From Ficedula albicollis (taxonomy: Eukaryota; Chordata; Aves; Passeriformes; Muscicapidae), in assembly GCF_000247815.1 (NCBI RefSeq), contig NC_021677.1:39685717-39749716 (forward strand): DNA of 64,000 bases, read 5' to 3'. Made by a program: the position numbers and the translations under genes. Under the pieces are notes generated by a model. The model ran no database searches. It had not been told where the DNA came from and saw only the letters and a list, made by a program, of their open reading frames with translations. Below, in pieces: positions 52,234 through 64,000 of the stretch; within the stretch, counting starts at the first letter, position 1; each line of letters opens with the position of its first letter.

Positions 52234-52980
52234 CCAGGGCTATGCATATGTTTTAGGTACAATATTAAGAGAGGGGGTTGTAACACTGGTGAGGCAGCAC
52301 GTGGTGGCTGAGCTTGAAGTGATCCTATGATAGGGAGGAGATGTGTGGGGACAGAGGAGTGGACAGAATGAGATGATCCTGGCACCACTGTGGTGTAAAT
52401 AGTCGTGTCAAGCTGTAGTGTGCAGATTGGTCACTCACCCTTGGATGTGATGGAAAGAGGCAAAACCTGCTGAGGTGTTAGAATATGATGGGAGGAGGCA
52501 TCTTTCAGGACAGAGTGTGTGGAGGGGAGCAGGGCTGCTCATGAGTGATATCTAGTGGTGGTGGCGGTGGGCCAGGAGGGGTATGGTAGGGGGCATGGAG
52601 CTGCGTGGTGGTAGGAGGCGTGGGCAGTGCTGTGCGCTTAGGGTTGAACGTTTTGTGCTTTGTCGGTCGGTGCCACGCCTGGTGCCAGCGCCATGAGGTG
52701 GGTAATGCACATGGTGCAGTGACAGGAGAGGGTTACAGCAGCTGCGTAGAAATGAGGCATGCTTGCCCAGGTAACACTGCCCAGGCTTTTTTCTTAAAGG
52801 AGAAAGTCTAGCCCCTTTGCCAGGGGTGCCGATGGTCCGGACCTAGGTACCGTGGAGGGAGGGCACCGGAGAATGGAAACGGAGGAGAGGATGCGGAGGG
52901 GATCAGGGGGAGGTGGGGGAAACAATATTGGGTGGGGAGAGAAGTGCGGGATCGGGGGCACTGCGTAGCGTGGGGCAGCG

Positions 52981-53340
<360 letters not shown>

Positions 53341-53458
53341 CGGGAACAGAGACCAGGCGGCCCTGGAGCTGCCGGATTTGCGGACAGCCGGAGGGCGGGA
53401 TGGGAGGCGGGCAAGGGGAGTGGGGGGTGGGAAGGGACACCCACTTACGTCTCCAGGA

Positions 53459-53488
53459 TTTTTTTTCTTTCCCTCCTTCTTTGCCTAG
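53459..53488 (+). promoter_or_regulatory. Candidate 3' splice acceptor ahead of the SSTR1 coding exon
   Basis: A pyrimidine-rich stretch of about 25 bases (T7 followed by mixed C/T) ends in GCCTAG at 53483-53488, the form of a vertebrate 3' splice site. Mammalian SSTR1 is, to my knowledge, spliced in its 5'UTR, so the coding exon could begin at 53489. Just after it lie TGACGCGC (53493-53500), similar to a CRE half-site, and an AT-rich TATTAAT. These could instead be promoter elements. Inference from pattern only. Confidence 0.35.
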
Positions 53489-53511
53489 CTGGTGACGCGC
53501 GCTGCTATTAA

Positions 53512-53895
<384 letters not shown>

Positions 53896-54966
53896 ATGGA
53901 CTCGGGCGGCAGGAATTCCTCTGGCGCTCCGAACAGCACCCTGAGTGAGTCTCAGGGCAGCGCCATCCTCATCTCATTCATCTACTCCGTGGTGTGCCTG
54001 GTGGGGCTGTGCGGCAACTCCATGGTCATCTACGTGATCCTACGTTATGCCAAGATGAAGACAGCCACCAACATCTACATCCTCAACCTGGCCATCGCGG
54101 ACGAGCTGCTGATGCTCAGCGTCCCCTTTCTGGTTACCTCCACGCTGCTGCACCACTGGCCCTTTGGCTCCCTGCTCTGCCGCCTGGTGCTCAGTGTGGA
54201 TGCCATCAACATGTTCACCAGCATCTACTGCCTGACCGTGCTCAGTGTGGACCGCTACATCGCTGTGGTGCACCCCATCAAGGCGGCAAGGTACCGCCGG
54301 CCCACCGTGGCTAAGATGGTCAATCTGGGTGTCTGGGTGCTTTCCATCCTCATCATCCTGCCCATCATCATCTTCTCCAACACAGCAGCCAACAGTGATG
54401 GAACAGTGGCTTGCAACATGCTCATGCCAGAGCCCACCCAGAGATGGCTGGTGGTCTTTGTGGTCTACACCTTTCTGATGGGCTTCTTGCTGCCTGTTGT
54501 GGCCATCTGCCTCTGCTACATCCTCATCATTGCTAAGATGCGCATGGTGGCCCTGAAGGCCGGCTGGCAGCAACGCAAACGCTCAGAGCGAAAGATCACC
54601 CTCATGGTCATGATGGTGGTGATGGTCTTTGTCATCTGCTGGATGCCCTTCTACATCGTGCAGCTGGTCAATGTCTTTGTAGAGCAGGATGATGCCACCA
54701 TCAGCCAGCTCTCTGTCATCTTGGGCTATGCCAACAGCTGTGCCAACCCTATCCTCTATGGTTTTCTCTCAGACAATTTCAAGCGGTCCTTCCAGCGGCT
54801 GCTCTGCCTCAGCTGGATGGACAATGCTGCAGAGGAACCCATCGACTACTATGCCACTGCCCTCAAGAGCAGGGCATACAGCGTGGAGGACTTTCCCCCA
54901 GACAACTTGGAGTCAGGGAGCATGTACAGGAATGGCACTTGCACCTCCAGGATTACCACCCTCTGA
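53896..54966 (+). CDS. SSTR1: Somatostatin receptor type 1 (coding exon; N-terminus probably incomplete)
   Basis: Encodes a Gi/o-coupled plasma-membrane receptor for somatostatin peptides. From the methionine used here there are 356 residues. Seven hydrophobic helices lie at roughly 24-49, 59-84, 95-117, 140-161, 184-212, 236-260 and 270-291. Visible landmarks: N-glycosylation sequons N7-S-S and N13-S-T, ligand-binding Asp102 in TM3, DRY 119-121, the expected disulfide pair C95/C173, CWMP 248-251 in TM6, the somatostatin-receptor signature [11 protein letters not shown] (278-288) and a C-terminal TTL that fits a PDZ ligand. The C-terminal sequence from about residue 21 onward follows mammalian SSTR1 closely. 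Gln256 and Ser270 match the SSTR1-type residues that distinguish it from octreotide-binding subtypes. Human SSTR1 is 391 residues. The 35-residue shortfall is at the N-terminus, where a 243-base G run interrupts the frame. The 19 codons before this ATG are in frame and Gly/Ala/Glu-rich like the human N-terminus, so translation may begin further upstream. This ATG does have a good context (G at -3, G at +4). Single-exon coding region, as expected for the family. Confidence 0.97.
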   Translation: MDSGGRNSSGAPNSTLSESQGSAILISFIYSVVCLVGLCGNSMVIYVILRYAKMKTATNIYILNLAIADELLMLSVPFLVTSTLLHHWPFGSLLCRLVLSVDAINMFTSIYCLTVLSVDRYIAVVHPIKAARYRRPTVAKMVNLGVWVLSILIILPIIIFSNTAANSDGTVACNMLMPEPTQRWLVVFVVYTFLMGFLLPVVAICLCYILIIAKMRMVALKAGWQQRKRSERKITLMVMMVVMVFVICWMPFYIVQLVNVFVEQDDATISQLSVILGYANSCANPILYGFLSDNFKRSFQRLLCLSWMDNAAEEPIDYYATALKSRAYSVEDFPPDNLESGSMYRNGTCTSRITTL

Positions 54967-55346
54967 GGAAGCATTCCTGTCCCCCAGCTCCCTTACTGCC
55001 CCCCAGCTGGAGGGTGAGCGAAGCCAGGGCTGTGGCATGGGGAGGCTGGGAGGGAGGGGATTTTGGTCCTGCCCACCACCAGCAGTGTTTGGCACAAGAA
55101 AGAGCAAAGAAAACCCCACATCCTTTATTTGCTGCCCCTTGCACCCTGGTTGCCCCCCTTGAGAGTGGGTGCATTCTCTGACATCACTTAGTGAATTGAG
55201 TCTCTCATGGGTTAGCTTAGGGTCTGGTAGCCTGGCTCTGCCACACCTCTCTGTGTCTGACAAGTGGCTGTAAAGGTCCTGCAGTGACTCTCCCTCCATC
55301 TTTTGTACAGTTTGCCCTTCCCCTTGGCTAGTGAGACACCCCAGGC

Positions 55347-55465
55347 CACTGAGTTGTGCCTGCCTCAGTCAAACCCCAGCATTCAGGCTCAGACTCCCCC
55401 CAGCTCACTGAGTTGAGCCTGCCTCAGTCAAGCCCCAGCATTCAGACTCAGACTCCCTCCAGCTG
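55347..55465. repeat. 59-bp tandem duplication in the SSTR1 3' flank
   Basis: Two copies with an offset of 59 bp, both starting CACTGAGTTG and continuing into ...GCCTGCCTCAGTCAA. They differ by a few substitutions (for example CAAACCCC versus CAAGCCCC). Confidence 0.85.
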
Positions 55466-55919
55466 AAAATGGCCCTGCTCAACATCTCTCAGTACACACC
55501 TCCCCTTCAGAGTTTAAAAATGCTGGAAAAATTCCCCCCAACATACACCTTGCCCTCCCCCAGGAAGGAGTGAGTAGCCTCTCTCTGTGCCTACCCTTCC
55601 TTCCCTCTGGAATAAAAAAGAAAGCAGGGAGCAAAAGGTCTCCAAGAAAGAAGCAGCATAGTCACAGAGTTATCTTTTTGCTTTGCAGACAGATTCCAAC
55701 TCACTGTTGGCTCTCTGTGCTACTTGGCAGAAGCAGAGTAGAAAAGGTCTTAGGAAAAAAATCTGATTATTGCTGTGCTTTGGAGCTGTGCGGCATGTTG
55801 CTGATAATGGGAGATAAGCAGTCCTGTGACACACAGGGAGCAGAGAGCTGGGACTCACTGAGATGGGAGCTGGGGGGACCACTGAGCTGGGAAATGCTTG
55901 AATCTGTCCACACACACAG

Positions 55920-56061
55920 TAAAGTGTGCTGATAATAAAGTTTAAAGGAAGCACTAAACTGTGAATCTGCTGTCATGAGCCTGCTCCATATAAAGTGTGC
56001 TGATAATAAAGTTTAAAGGACGCACTAGACTGTGAATCTGCTGTCATGAGCCTGCTCCATC
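55920..56061. repeat. 71-bp tandem duplication carrying AATAAA
   Basis: Two 71-bp copies (55920-55990 and 55991-56061) share AAAGTGTGCTGATAATAAAG and end in GAGCCTGCTCCAT. There are a few mismatches, including GGAAGC/GGACGC and CTAAAC/CTAGAC. Each copy has an AATAAA hexamer, so any polyadenylation signal here is duplicated. Confidence 0.9.
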
Positions 56062-59000
56062 AGCTGTGAAACAGTGATGAAGGGAGCTGAAGCAGTTTTT
56101 GAATGACCTGAGTGATGGCAAAGTCACTTTAGCCTACATGGAAAAAGGGGGAGTCATTTAAAAATCCCCACCAGTCTCTGAAATAAATACTTGACAGAAA
56201 AAGCAGCTGTTTGGTAATACCTATTACCCTAGCTCTAGTTTCTTCTGTTGCACTAAAAAAAACCCCAACAAAATGGGTTTCATATGTTGCCAATGTAATA
56301 TACCGACCCAGAGCTTCTTAATGTTTCATTTCTGAGAATTCTTGTTTTTAATGTGTGCCAGATGTCTTCTTGTTTGATTTTTTAACTTGATTCTAGTCAC
56401 TGTGTTGTGAACGTGTTTTTCTGAAGCGATTTATACTGTGTACTTATGTCTGTGGTGGCTACTTGCAAGGTTGCATTTAAAATGGGTGATGCTCAAGAAA
56501 GCTCCTTTCCAGGTGAAAACATTGTCAGTTTTTCTAACTCTTTCATCTACATTGTCTCCCCCACAGAAATGCTCTCTTGAATTTTCTCTCTTCTCTTACG
56601 ACATAACAAATTTCATATGGACAGATGAAGCTTTCCTTGATAAATGACAGCTGATTAAATGAACCCTTCTATCCCTGCTCCCTCTTATCCCACACAGAAG
56701 AGTCGGTACAGACTGTGTTGAAATAAGCAGCTATGTTTTTTGCTTTCTACCACCTATGCTAACAGTGTCACTCAGTGGCAATTGTCCCAGTAGCTGTGAA
56801 AAATCACATCTCTAGCACAAATACTGTGGTTGTATTAATTATAACTACTGGAAATTTGAAGCAAGAGACTGGAAAAAATCTCTAGTAGCAGCATACCCAT
56901 AGCATTGTACTCGTAGCTGCAGTGCTTAAGTACAGTGTTAAGTGTAAGGTTGGCAGTTAAGGCATCTAGTATTTGTGGTGGTGGAGTTACTACAGGTTTT
57001 TGTTAAACTATACCCTTTAACTTTTCTCAGCAGCAAAAAGCAGGATGCTACTTTGTACATTTCTTTCACCAAAACTTAGGTACTGTTAAATGAATGTATA
57101 AATTTAGTATTTCAAAGTTGTCTGATTCAAAGTCCATCAAAATGAGAGAAAAAAATCTTAATTCACTTAAATGGACTGTGAGTCAGCTCCTTTTAGTCTA
57201 AAAATTGCTAATGTGGAAACTGTTACATCCTTATTAAAATATTTCATGAAAAGCTTTAACAATGGTACGGTTTATTTTCTTTTACTTCCTAGTGGACGGG
57301 ATTTAAAGAAAACTTGCAAATATTAAATTTTGTGATGTTTTACATGTACATATGGGGGAAAAGGGATGAAATTGCTTTATAAGCTCAATTAACTTTCCAC
57401 AGAAATCAAACACCTGCCAAAACTTTTAAATGCCCCGTGATATCCACGATACTGTTTCCAGGGCTTCACTTATTTCTCACTCACAGTATCTTCAAGATGG
57501 CATAAGTCTCATAATCTTATGTGATCCTTTTCACTCAGGCATATTCTTATGCATGGTCAGATTAAACAGAGAGTCAGTCTACTTTTTACTGTTGAATTTA
57601 TTTAATATCAGACACGATGAAGCAAGAGTGAAAAAGCATAATGATTCATCTTGCACACTCAGCTTTGATGTAGAACTGGGTTTTATTCTTTCACGGTTTT
57701 TTTTTCTCTTTGCCTTGTAAAGGTTGCAACAGAAGCCTACACACTTACCAGCATAAGCATTTTAGTTTCAGTTCTCCCAGGCACATCGCAGAGGTTGGGC
57801 TGGGGCTTCAGTAGATGGCAGGCTTGCCTTCAGATGATGGGCTGATTCACTCCCAGCCAGCACTGCCCCTATGATTCCTGGCTAAAACACACTCTGTGAT
57901 TTCAGCTGGAAACAAAATCTGTTTATCCCAAACTAACAGTTGTTCCTGCTATTTTTCCACTCTGGGAGAGGTGATTAACAGCAGTAAATCATTCACTTCA
58001 GCTAGAAAGAAAGTTAGTCCATTCTGTGTTACTGTTCTAAATAGTAGAATATAACTACTAGGAAGAAAAAAGTTGTTCTTATGAAATAATATGTACCAGA
58101 AAATAAACAGAACTCTTTTTAATGCTTTCCAAATGGTGAATAAGAGTATTCAGATTTCATATGGAAATTATTTTAACTGATGCTTAATTCACTGAAAAAA
58201 AAGAGCATTTCTTGGTGACATTTTGACTTCTTATACAGCTGCAAGTGGGTGAATTGTAATTTGTAACCAGTAGTAATTTTTTGCTTTTTCCCCATGAATT
58301 TTGTTTTATATTTTAATAATACTGCATTCACCTTATCATGGAAATTTGCCTTGTGGCCACTGAAATGCAGGCAACTTTGCACTTTGTTTAGCCTGAGACC
58401 GATACCCAGCAGTGGGACAGTGCCAAGCATTATCCAGTCAATGGCCTGGACTGTTTCCTGTGGCATGTATTCCAGAGAACAGTTTTCACACGGAACACAC
58501 AGCAGCTGGGCAGCACACATCAGCTGCAGCATTTTCCCACTCAAAGAAAGGTGCACAGGAAATCATTTTCCTTTCTCACCAAGCTTCCCAGTGCAGTAGC
58601 AAAGACAACACATGTCAAAATCCTGAGGCTGGCTGCCACCTGCAGTTAGTGGACTCGACAAGACTGGTCACAGAGGCACTTTATAACTGGGCTGTGGATG
58701 AAAAAGGTGATGGCTGTGTGCAGATATTCTGCCCCTCCAGATGGTCCCTACAGCAGAGAACATTGCACATACACAGAGTATGGTTTCTTTGCATTTGACA
58801 CTTAAAGAGCCCATTTGATTTCTTCACAGAGAATGAGAATCAGTTTTCTGAATGTGACGTAAGAAATTCTGAAATGCCAGCTTTCCAGTGAATCAGAATT
58901 TTAAGAAAAGATTTTATGGTTGTTTCTGGAAATCTAAAAATCTGCATTTTTAATGTATGTGGCATGCTCTATTAACACCATGACTATTCGCTGTATCTTA

Positions 59001-59886
59001 ACCGGTTTCCAAAATCAGTATCCTAATTCTAAATATTAAACTAAGTTTTACTGAAATAAAATAACCCAGTGATGTCACACATTCATATTATATAAGGTTT
59101 GACTTTACTCTGCCATATTTCTAGAACAGTGACAATTTAATGTCTTATAATCCTGATTAAAAAAAAAGATCCAAGAAAAATAATAATTTCAAAATAGTAG
59201 AAGAAATTAGCCAAGAAAAAAAATAAATCCAGGGTTCTAAACACTGTGATTTCGACCCTAGGAACCTTACTTGACACTAGGGCCCTGCAGACCAGAATGT
59301 GAATTATAAATCTCTAGAGAAGAATAAAATATTTCTACTGAATTGTGTATTCAGCACTTCCAACCTCTTCAGCATAGCCTCATTTGGCTGATAACTTCAG
59401 GCTAAGCCACAGGAAGAAAGGATGGTTTACTAATTAGATTTCTCTTTAAGAAAAATTATTTTAGATATTACATTTTGTGGAGAGAAATGGGCAAGAAAAA
59501 GAGGTGAACCTGGGAGTATTTCAAAGTATATCATTAGACAGCTACACAACCAAGCACAATTTTGACAAGACAAATGCCCTTCAATAAAAGCTCCCTTCCA
59601 ACTTTGTTTCTCCAAAAGCCTAAAATCTGGGTTTGGCAGAGCAATAAGCAGCTATGAAGCAGAGATAGCAAGGTGCTGTACCCTGCCTGAGGTATATAGG
59701 TTTTTGTGTCCCGTCTGGATGGAATACATTTGTCATTATATGATTATCATGTCTATGATGGGTAGAGTCACCTTGAAAACTATATAAATGTACAGAAAAT
59801 GCATCCTAGTCTCCATTCCCACCCCCCTCCCCCACAAATATCTTTTCTACTCAGGTTCTTACACTGTGTAATATACCTAAGGGCTG
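56062..59886. other. Intergenic, no gene recognised
   Basis: Downstream of SSTR1. The stretch 58170-58800 has frames of about 127-128 codons on both strands in moderately GC-rich DNA. They have no recognisable domain and may instead mark conserved non-coding sequence. Confidence 0.5.
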
Positions 59887-60044
59887 ATCCGTGGGTTCTT
59901 GAGCTTCCTAATTAGAAAGGCTCTGATAAAAGTGCCCAAATTCACAGCAGGGGGAGGTTGTAGGAATCCGTGGGTTCTTGAGCTTCCTAATTAGAGAGGG
60001 TCTGATAAAAGAGCCCAAATTCACAGCAGGGGGAGGTTGTAGGA
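59887..60044. repeat. 79-bp tandem duplication
   Basis: Copies at 59887-59965 and 59966-60044, from ATCCGTGGGTTCTTGAGCTT to GGGGGAGGTTGTAGGA, with about three substitutions. Confidence 0.93.
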
Positions 60045-61604
60045 CAGATAACAATTACCAGATTTCTGACTTGGGAGCTCAATTGTGTCGCATTTATGAC
60101 TTGGAGCCAGACTGTATTGTCTCCCCTAACCTTGTTGGTGATGGTGCTGTTGCCAGTGCACGTGTGGGCCCTACCAGCCCAGGGGAAGCTTTGGAAGGGT
60201 GCTGGGCTGCACTGCACAAAGCTGAGCAATGCTGGGTGACCCCAGTGCCACTGCCACCAGCTGGGTATGGCACAAGGTCAATCAGTCACACAGCACCTGC
60301 CCCTGCTCAGATGCACAGTGGGAAGATTGCTGGGCAACTGGAGTGGTCCAAAACGTGGCAAAGCTGGATATTTGGGGCAGAATGGATATAAAAGAAAGCA
60401 AAACTGGAGGATATTTGATACTGAGCAGACTGAGAGAGAAGCAATCTGAAATGGAGAAAAATCAAGTAATGGCCAGGAGAGGCCATTTTGTTAAGGACAG
60501 CAGAAAATAAGTAGAGTCCAGTGCAGGCATTGTAAAGCAGGACTTGGCTCTTTCTCATAATTAACTTTCATTGTTTAGAGTACAGCAAATACATAAATTC
60601 CCAACTCAGCAAAAAATATGAAGTTGTGCTTTTTATGTCAGCTGCTGTTTTCTAAGCTGGCTGTTATTTTTGAAGGTTAGAAAGTATCCAGGATTTTTTT
60701 CTAAAAACTAAATTACAATTTAGGTACTTTATTGAATTTCTAGAAACTCAGGAAAACAAGGCAGAAACAGATAGATAATAGATTTTTCTGAATGCTAATT
60801 TATTTTGGATATTTCTGATCTTTTTTTAAATTTCATAGATTTTTTCCTTTATCCTTAAAATAGAGAAAAAGACCTAACAACTTTTTTCTCAGCACAAACC
60901 AAGAAGAATCCCATATTAACAAGACAAAAATTGAATACAGAAGAACTTTCACTGCTCTTTCACTGTCATAAGATAAAATTTACAGAATTTCTTACTTGAA
61001 AGGAATCTTCAGTACAATGACTGGGAAAAATCCTTTCCCTTAGCGAGAGATCTACTCATAAGAATGAAAAGTAACGTAACACATTCCTCTGCACATACAG
61101 TACAGACTTAGATCACTTATAATCTCCCTCAAACTATCTGTACTTATGATCTTATGCTATGTTCCAGAGAACAGTGTAAATCATTCTTATCAGTCAGAAA
61201 CACAAGGCCTGCTGGTTACATTCCAAAAACAAAACCATGCTTTTCTGACAGATTATAGCCTGTGTGTTGTTCCTGGCTTAATGACTTAGAATGTTTATTT
61301 ATTTGCAAACCACCACACTTTGATTAACACCTGAAAACATATGCAGCAAAAAGATGGTTAGGACAGATACATCCTGATAAAGATGGATGCTTGCCTGTCT
61401 TTTTCATCTTTTCCTCCTCAGCTCATCCTCTCTGTGAACCTGCAGTCTTCTTTCTCTTATATTACTCATAAAATACATCATAGTAGTTGTTTTCCCATTT
61501 TTCTGACTCAGAATGCAAAAGGACTGGCAAGTGGAAGGAGGGGGAGAACATAAACGCAGGACCACCACCACATCTCTGCATTCCCCAGCTCCTCTGCTGC
61601 TTCC
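60045..61604. other. Intergenic, GC-richer patch at 60110-60360
   Basis: A GC-rich patch supports a 137-codon plus frame starting at 59978 that runs out of the 79-bp duplication. Its composition is ordinary and no family is recognised, so it is not called as a gene. Confidence 0.5.
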
Positions 61605-62112
61605 ACTCCACCTGGAGCTCTGTGTTCTCTTCTGGGGCTCCCAACATAAGAAGTATGTGGACATGCTGGAGTCCAGAGGAGGCCACCAATATGATCAGAG
61701 GGTTAGAACACCTCTCCTATGAAGACAGGCTGAAAGACTTGGGGTTGTGCAGCCTGGAAAAGAGAAGGCTTCCAGTACCTACAAAGAACCTTCCAGTACC
61801 TACAAAAAAAATTAAGTAAGATTTTCCTAGGGCTTGTGGTGACAGGCCAAAGGAGAGTGGCTTCAAACAAAGAGGGTAGGCATGGATTAGGTATGAGGAA
61901 GAAATTCTTTGCAGTGAGAGTGGTGAGACACTGGACCTGTTTGCTCGGCAAAGTTGTGAGTGCCCCATCCCTTGAAGTGTTCAAGGCCAGGCTGGACGGG
62001 GCTCTGAGCAGCCTGGTCTGGTGGAAGGTGTCCTAGTACACAGCAGGAGAGTGGAATGAAATGATCTTTAAGGTCCCTTCCATCCCAAACCATTCTATGA
62101 TTCTGTGATTCT
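61605..62112 (+). mobile_element. CR1 LINE 3' end, plus strand
   Basis: From about 61605 the sequence follows the avian CR1 3' region: the segment around GAGGAGGCCACCAA-ATGATCAGAGGG, the 3' part around AAGAAATTCTTTGC-GTGAGAGTGGTGAGACA, and the ending CCTTCCATCCCAAACCATTC plus TATGATTCTGTGATTCT. An internal stretch is deleted, and a 21-bp unit (CTTCCAGTACCTAC...) is duplicated at 61769-61811. No intact ORF. Confidence 0.9.
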
Positions 62113-63800
62113 AGTCAGCAATACAGGAAAGGGAAAAGGCTCGCTTGCTATCAGATGACTCCCTTTACACATCCACTTTCAAGTCATCCAGTCCCAGACT
62201 ACAAGCCCATAAGAGAAAGACAAGGCTGCATGTTGGGGGAAGAAGAAAAGACATTAAGTTTAATGTTTTGAAGCCCTGGGAATGTGGTAACTGCTGCTGC
62301 TGTCCTGCTGTGCTTACCTTTAGAGTTAATTATACATCTTTAGTGAAATATATGAATCACCACACTACAGCCTTGGCAAGTGTCCACATACTGAAGAACC
62401 TAAAAATATTATTTCTAGAGGGAACTACATTGCATCTACCAGTGATTGACCAGTGATGAAAAAATTAAGTGATAGGAAATTTCTAGGTGAAGCACAGAAT
62501 CCATTGTATTTTTAATATTCTTTAAGCTATATGATACACTTAAACAAGGAGAAATGTCAGAAGTACTCAAATTTTTCCTATGTCCACTTACAGATTTCAT
62601 TTCAATCCCATAGAACACCTAATTAAGCCCTTAATAGCATAAACCATTAATTTTTTTTAAATGTGGAAATTAAAATTTTATTTCTGATTACTTGATGAAA
62701 CAAACCATTAAAAACCCATCACTTGTTCATAAATAAAATGTGCAGCTGGCAAATGATATGCCTACCAGTCAAAATATCTTTGTAGGAATTAAGGAAATCT
62801 AAAATTGGCAACATGGGACCCTTTTTGGATAACTGTGATAGACAAAAGATCTGGACAATCTTATTCTTTAGAGGAATCACCATTTTCAAATGTTGACTAA
62901 CAGTTTCTTGCTATGACCATTTCATTACAAATGTAAGCATTGTAAAACTCACAGATACAAAGTTTATATGCGATTTATATGGTTTTAATATGGGATGAAA
63001 TAATATTTTTTTCCTGTGCTGGAAAAACAGTTGGAATATAATATGCTTATATAATATTTAGTCAACAGATTGTATGCAACATGAGAGAAAAGTCAAGATT
63101 TGTCTCTATCCTTGCCATGTTTTGGAAAACTACTTGCATTTGATTGTGGGTTTTTTTAATATGGTGTTACATAATAATTTTTTAAAAATTCACTTTCGTA
63201 TCCAGACACTTTTATTATCTCAGTACTTGTTTTGATTATCTGTACTCATTATGATCTTACTTATTCTCCTTCTATGGATGTAAACAGCAAACTTTGCTCT
63301 TGCAGACCAGCGAATCATGGTTGTGATATGAACCAATGGTTGCATGACAGGTATGTGTTGGTTTCTTACCTGCTAAAGACTCAACTTGATGAAGAATGGA
63401 AAGGAAAAATGATCAGTCTTTTCTCCCAAACCATCTTCTTTTTGGTCTGAACCATTAGAGAAAGAGAAATTCATGCAAAAATAAGGTAAAGAGCCTCAGA
63501 TGTACCAAACAAGAGCAATAAAAGCAATAATAAAATGATGATCGTACAGCCATGCCTTGAAGAGACAGAAGGCACCATGAGCTTGCTTTTAGAAAAGTGA
63601 CTTGCACGGCTGGAGACTTAAGTGAGCTGATTTTTCTGATTTATTTTTAAATGTGTACTTTACAGGCATTTAAGAAGGCTATATGCCTCCTTTACAGTCA
63701 ATGCAGAGAAAGGGCACTTTCAGGAAGTAATTCATCAGTCCTGTTTTCAGCATCTAGTCTAAAATGAGATTAATTGCAAGCACATATTAAGGGAGCCTTG
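62113..63800. other. Intergenic, no gene recognised
   Basis: AT-rich DNA after the plus-strand CR1. No supported feature. Confidence 0.55.
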
Positions 63801-63955
63801 GCGAGTAAAAAAGTCTAGATGAACTGTTGGAGATGTCTACACATGGTGGCGAGTAAAAAAGTCTAGATGAACTGTTGGAGATGTCTACACATGGTAATAT
63901 GGGTGAGTAAAAAACTCTAGACGAACTGTTGGAGATGTCTACACATGGTAATATG
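63801..63955. repeat. Three-copy tandem repeat, 48-54 bp
   Basis: GYGAGTAAAAAA-type starts at 63801, 63849 and 63903. Each copy runs through GAACTGTTGGAGATGTCTAC to ACATGGT. The second and third also share TAATATGG. The third copy has AACTCTAGACG in place of AAGTCTAGATG. Confidence 0.92.
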
Positions 63956-64000
63956 GACCCATCCTTAGATGCAAAATAGTCTGGTTTCAGATGAGTGAAA

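Larger units (their letters stand above)
50800..52971. other. TG/GG-rich, strand-asymmetric region upstream of SSTR1
   Basis: The + strand is conspicuously rich in G and T and poor in C for about 2 kb, with many TGTG, GATGG and GGTGG words (for example a GGT run near 51521-51535). This passes into purine/G-rich sequence from about 52500 onward. It contains two tandem duplications, listed separately. Apparent minus-strand His/Thr-rich frames at 50809-51319 are low-complexity by-products. It may include upstream non-coding exons or the promoter of SSTR1, but I see no decisive TATA box or splice donor. Confidence 0.5.
54967..56061 (+). other. SSTR1: Putative SSTR1 3'UTR with candidate polyadenylation signals
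   Basis: Non-coding sequence directly after the receptor stop codon. AATAAA hexamers occur at 55611-55616, 55934-55939 and 56005-56010. The last two lie in the two copies of a 71-bp tandem duplication (55920-56061). A 59-bp imperfect duplication sits at 55347-55465. No other gene was recognised here. Which signal is used cannot be told from sequence alone. Confidence 0.45.

Noticed and set aside
54040..54573. Minus-strand 177-codon frame antisense to SSTR1
   Set aside because: His/Asp-rich shadow of transmembrane-rich coding sequence in a GC-rich exon; no family resemblance.
58173..58798. Overlapping frames of 127-128 codons on both strands
   Set aside because: Open on both strands without domain or splice support; treated as chance or conserved non-coding DNA.
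59978..60391. 137-codon plus-strand frame
   Set aside because: No recognisable domain, begins inside a tandem duplication, and composition follows a local GC-rich patch.

Overview
This 64 kb window looks like nuclear DNA of a songbird-type (passerine) bird. It has avian CR1 LINE 3' ends terminating in the ATTCTATGATTCTGTGAT-type tail, on both strands. It also has three solo LTRs that I recognise from memory as the endogenous-retrovirus LTR type common in oscine birds. Nothing bacterial is present: no operons, tRNAs, rRNAs or CRISPR arrays were seen.

Only one protein-coding gene can be supported: the somatostatin receptor type 1 gene (SSTR1), with its coding exon on the + strand at 53896-54966. 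It is a complete seven-transmembrane class A GPCR from an internal-type methionine to the stop codon. Its true 5' coding end and promoter-proximal region are obscured by two perfect poly-G runs of 354 and 243 bases (52984-53337 and 53596-53838). These look more like sequencing or assembly artefacts over a GC-rich CpG-island-type region than real DNA. A candidate 3' splice acceptor lies at 53459-53488, and candidate polyadenylation signals lie at 55611, 55934 and 56005.

Layout: 1-50.7 kb is gene-poor, AT-rich intergenic DNA. It holds a decayed minus-strand CR1 (4.1-5.05 kb), LTRs at 6.7-7.25, 23.5-24.16 and 45.0-45.5 kb, a 938-bp perfect (CCTCT)n array (18911-19848) and many small tandem duplications. 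50.8-52.98 kb is a TG/GG-rich, strongly strand-asymmetric stretch leading into the gene. 53.3-56.1 kb is SSTR1 with its 5' and 3' flanks. 56.1-64 kb is intergenic again, with a plus-strand CR1 3' end at 61.6-62.1 kb. In mammals SSTR1 sits in a gene-poor block between FOXA1/TTC6 and CLEC14A, which fits the lack of other genes here.

The most unusual genome-scale feature is the density of local direct duplications, more than 20 with units of 18-173 bp. Most are two-copy with about 1-7% divergence. In three places, two different duplicated blocks abut exactly (A-A-B-B). They could be real slippage or unequal-exchange products, or unmerged assembly overlaps between haplotypes; the sequence alone does not decide.
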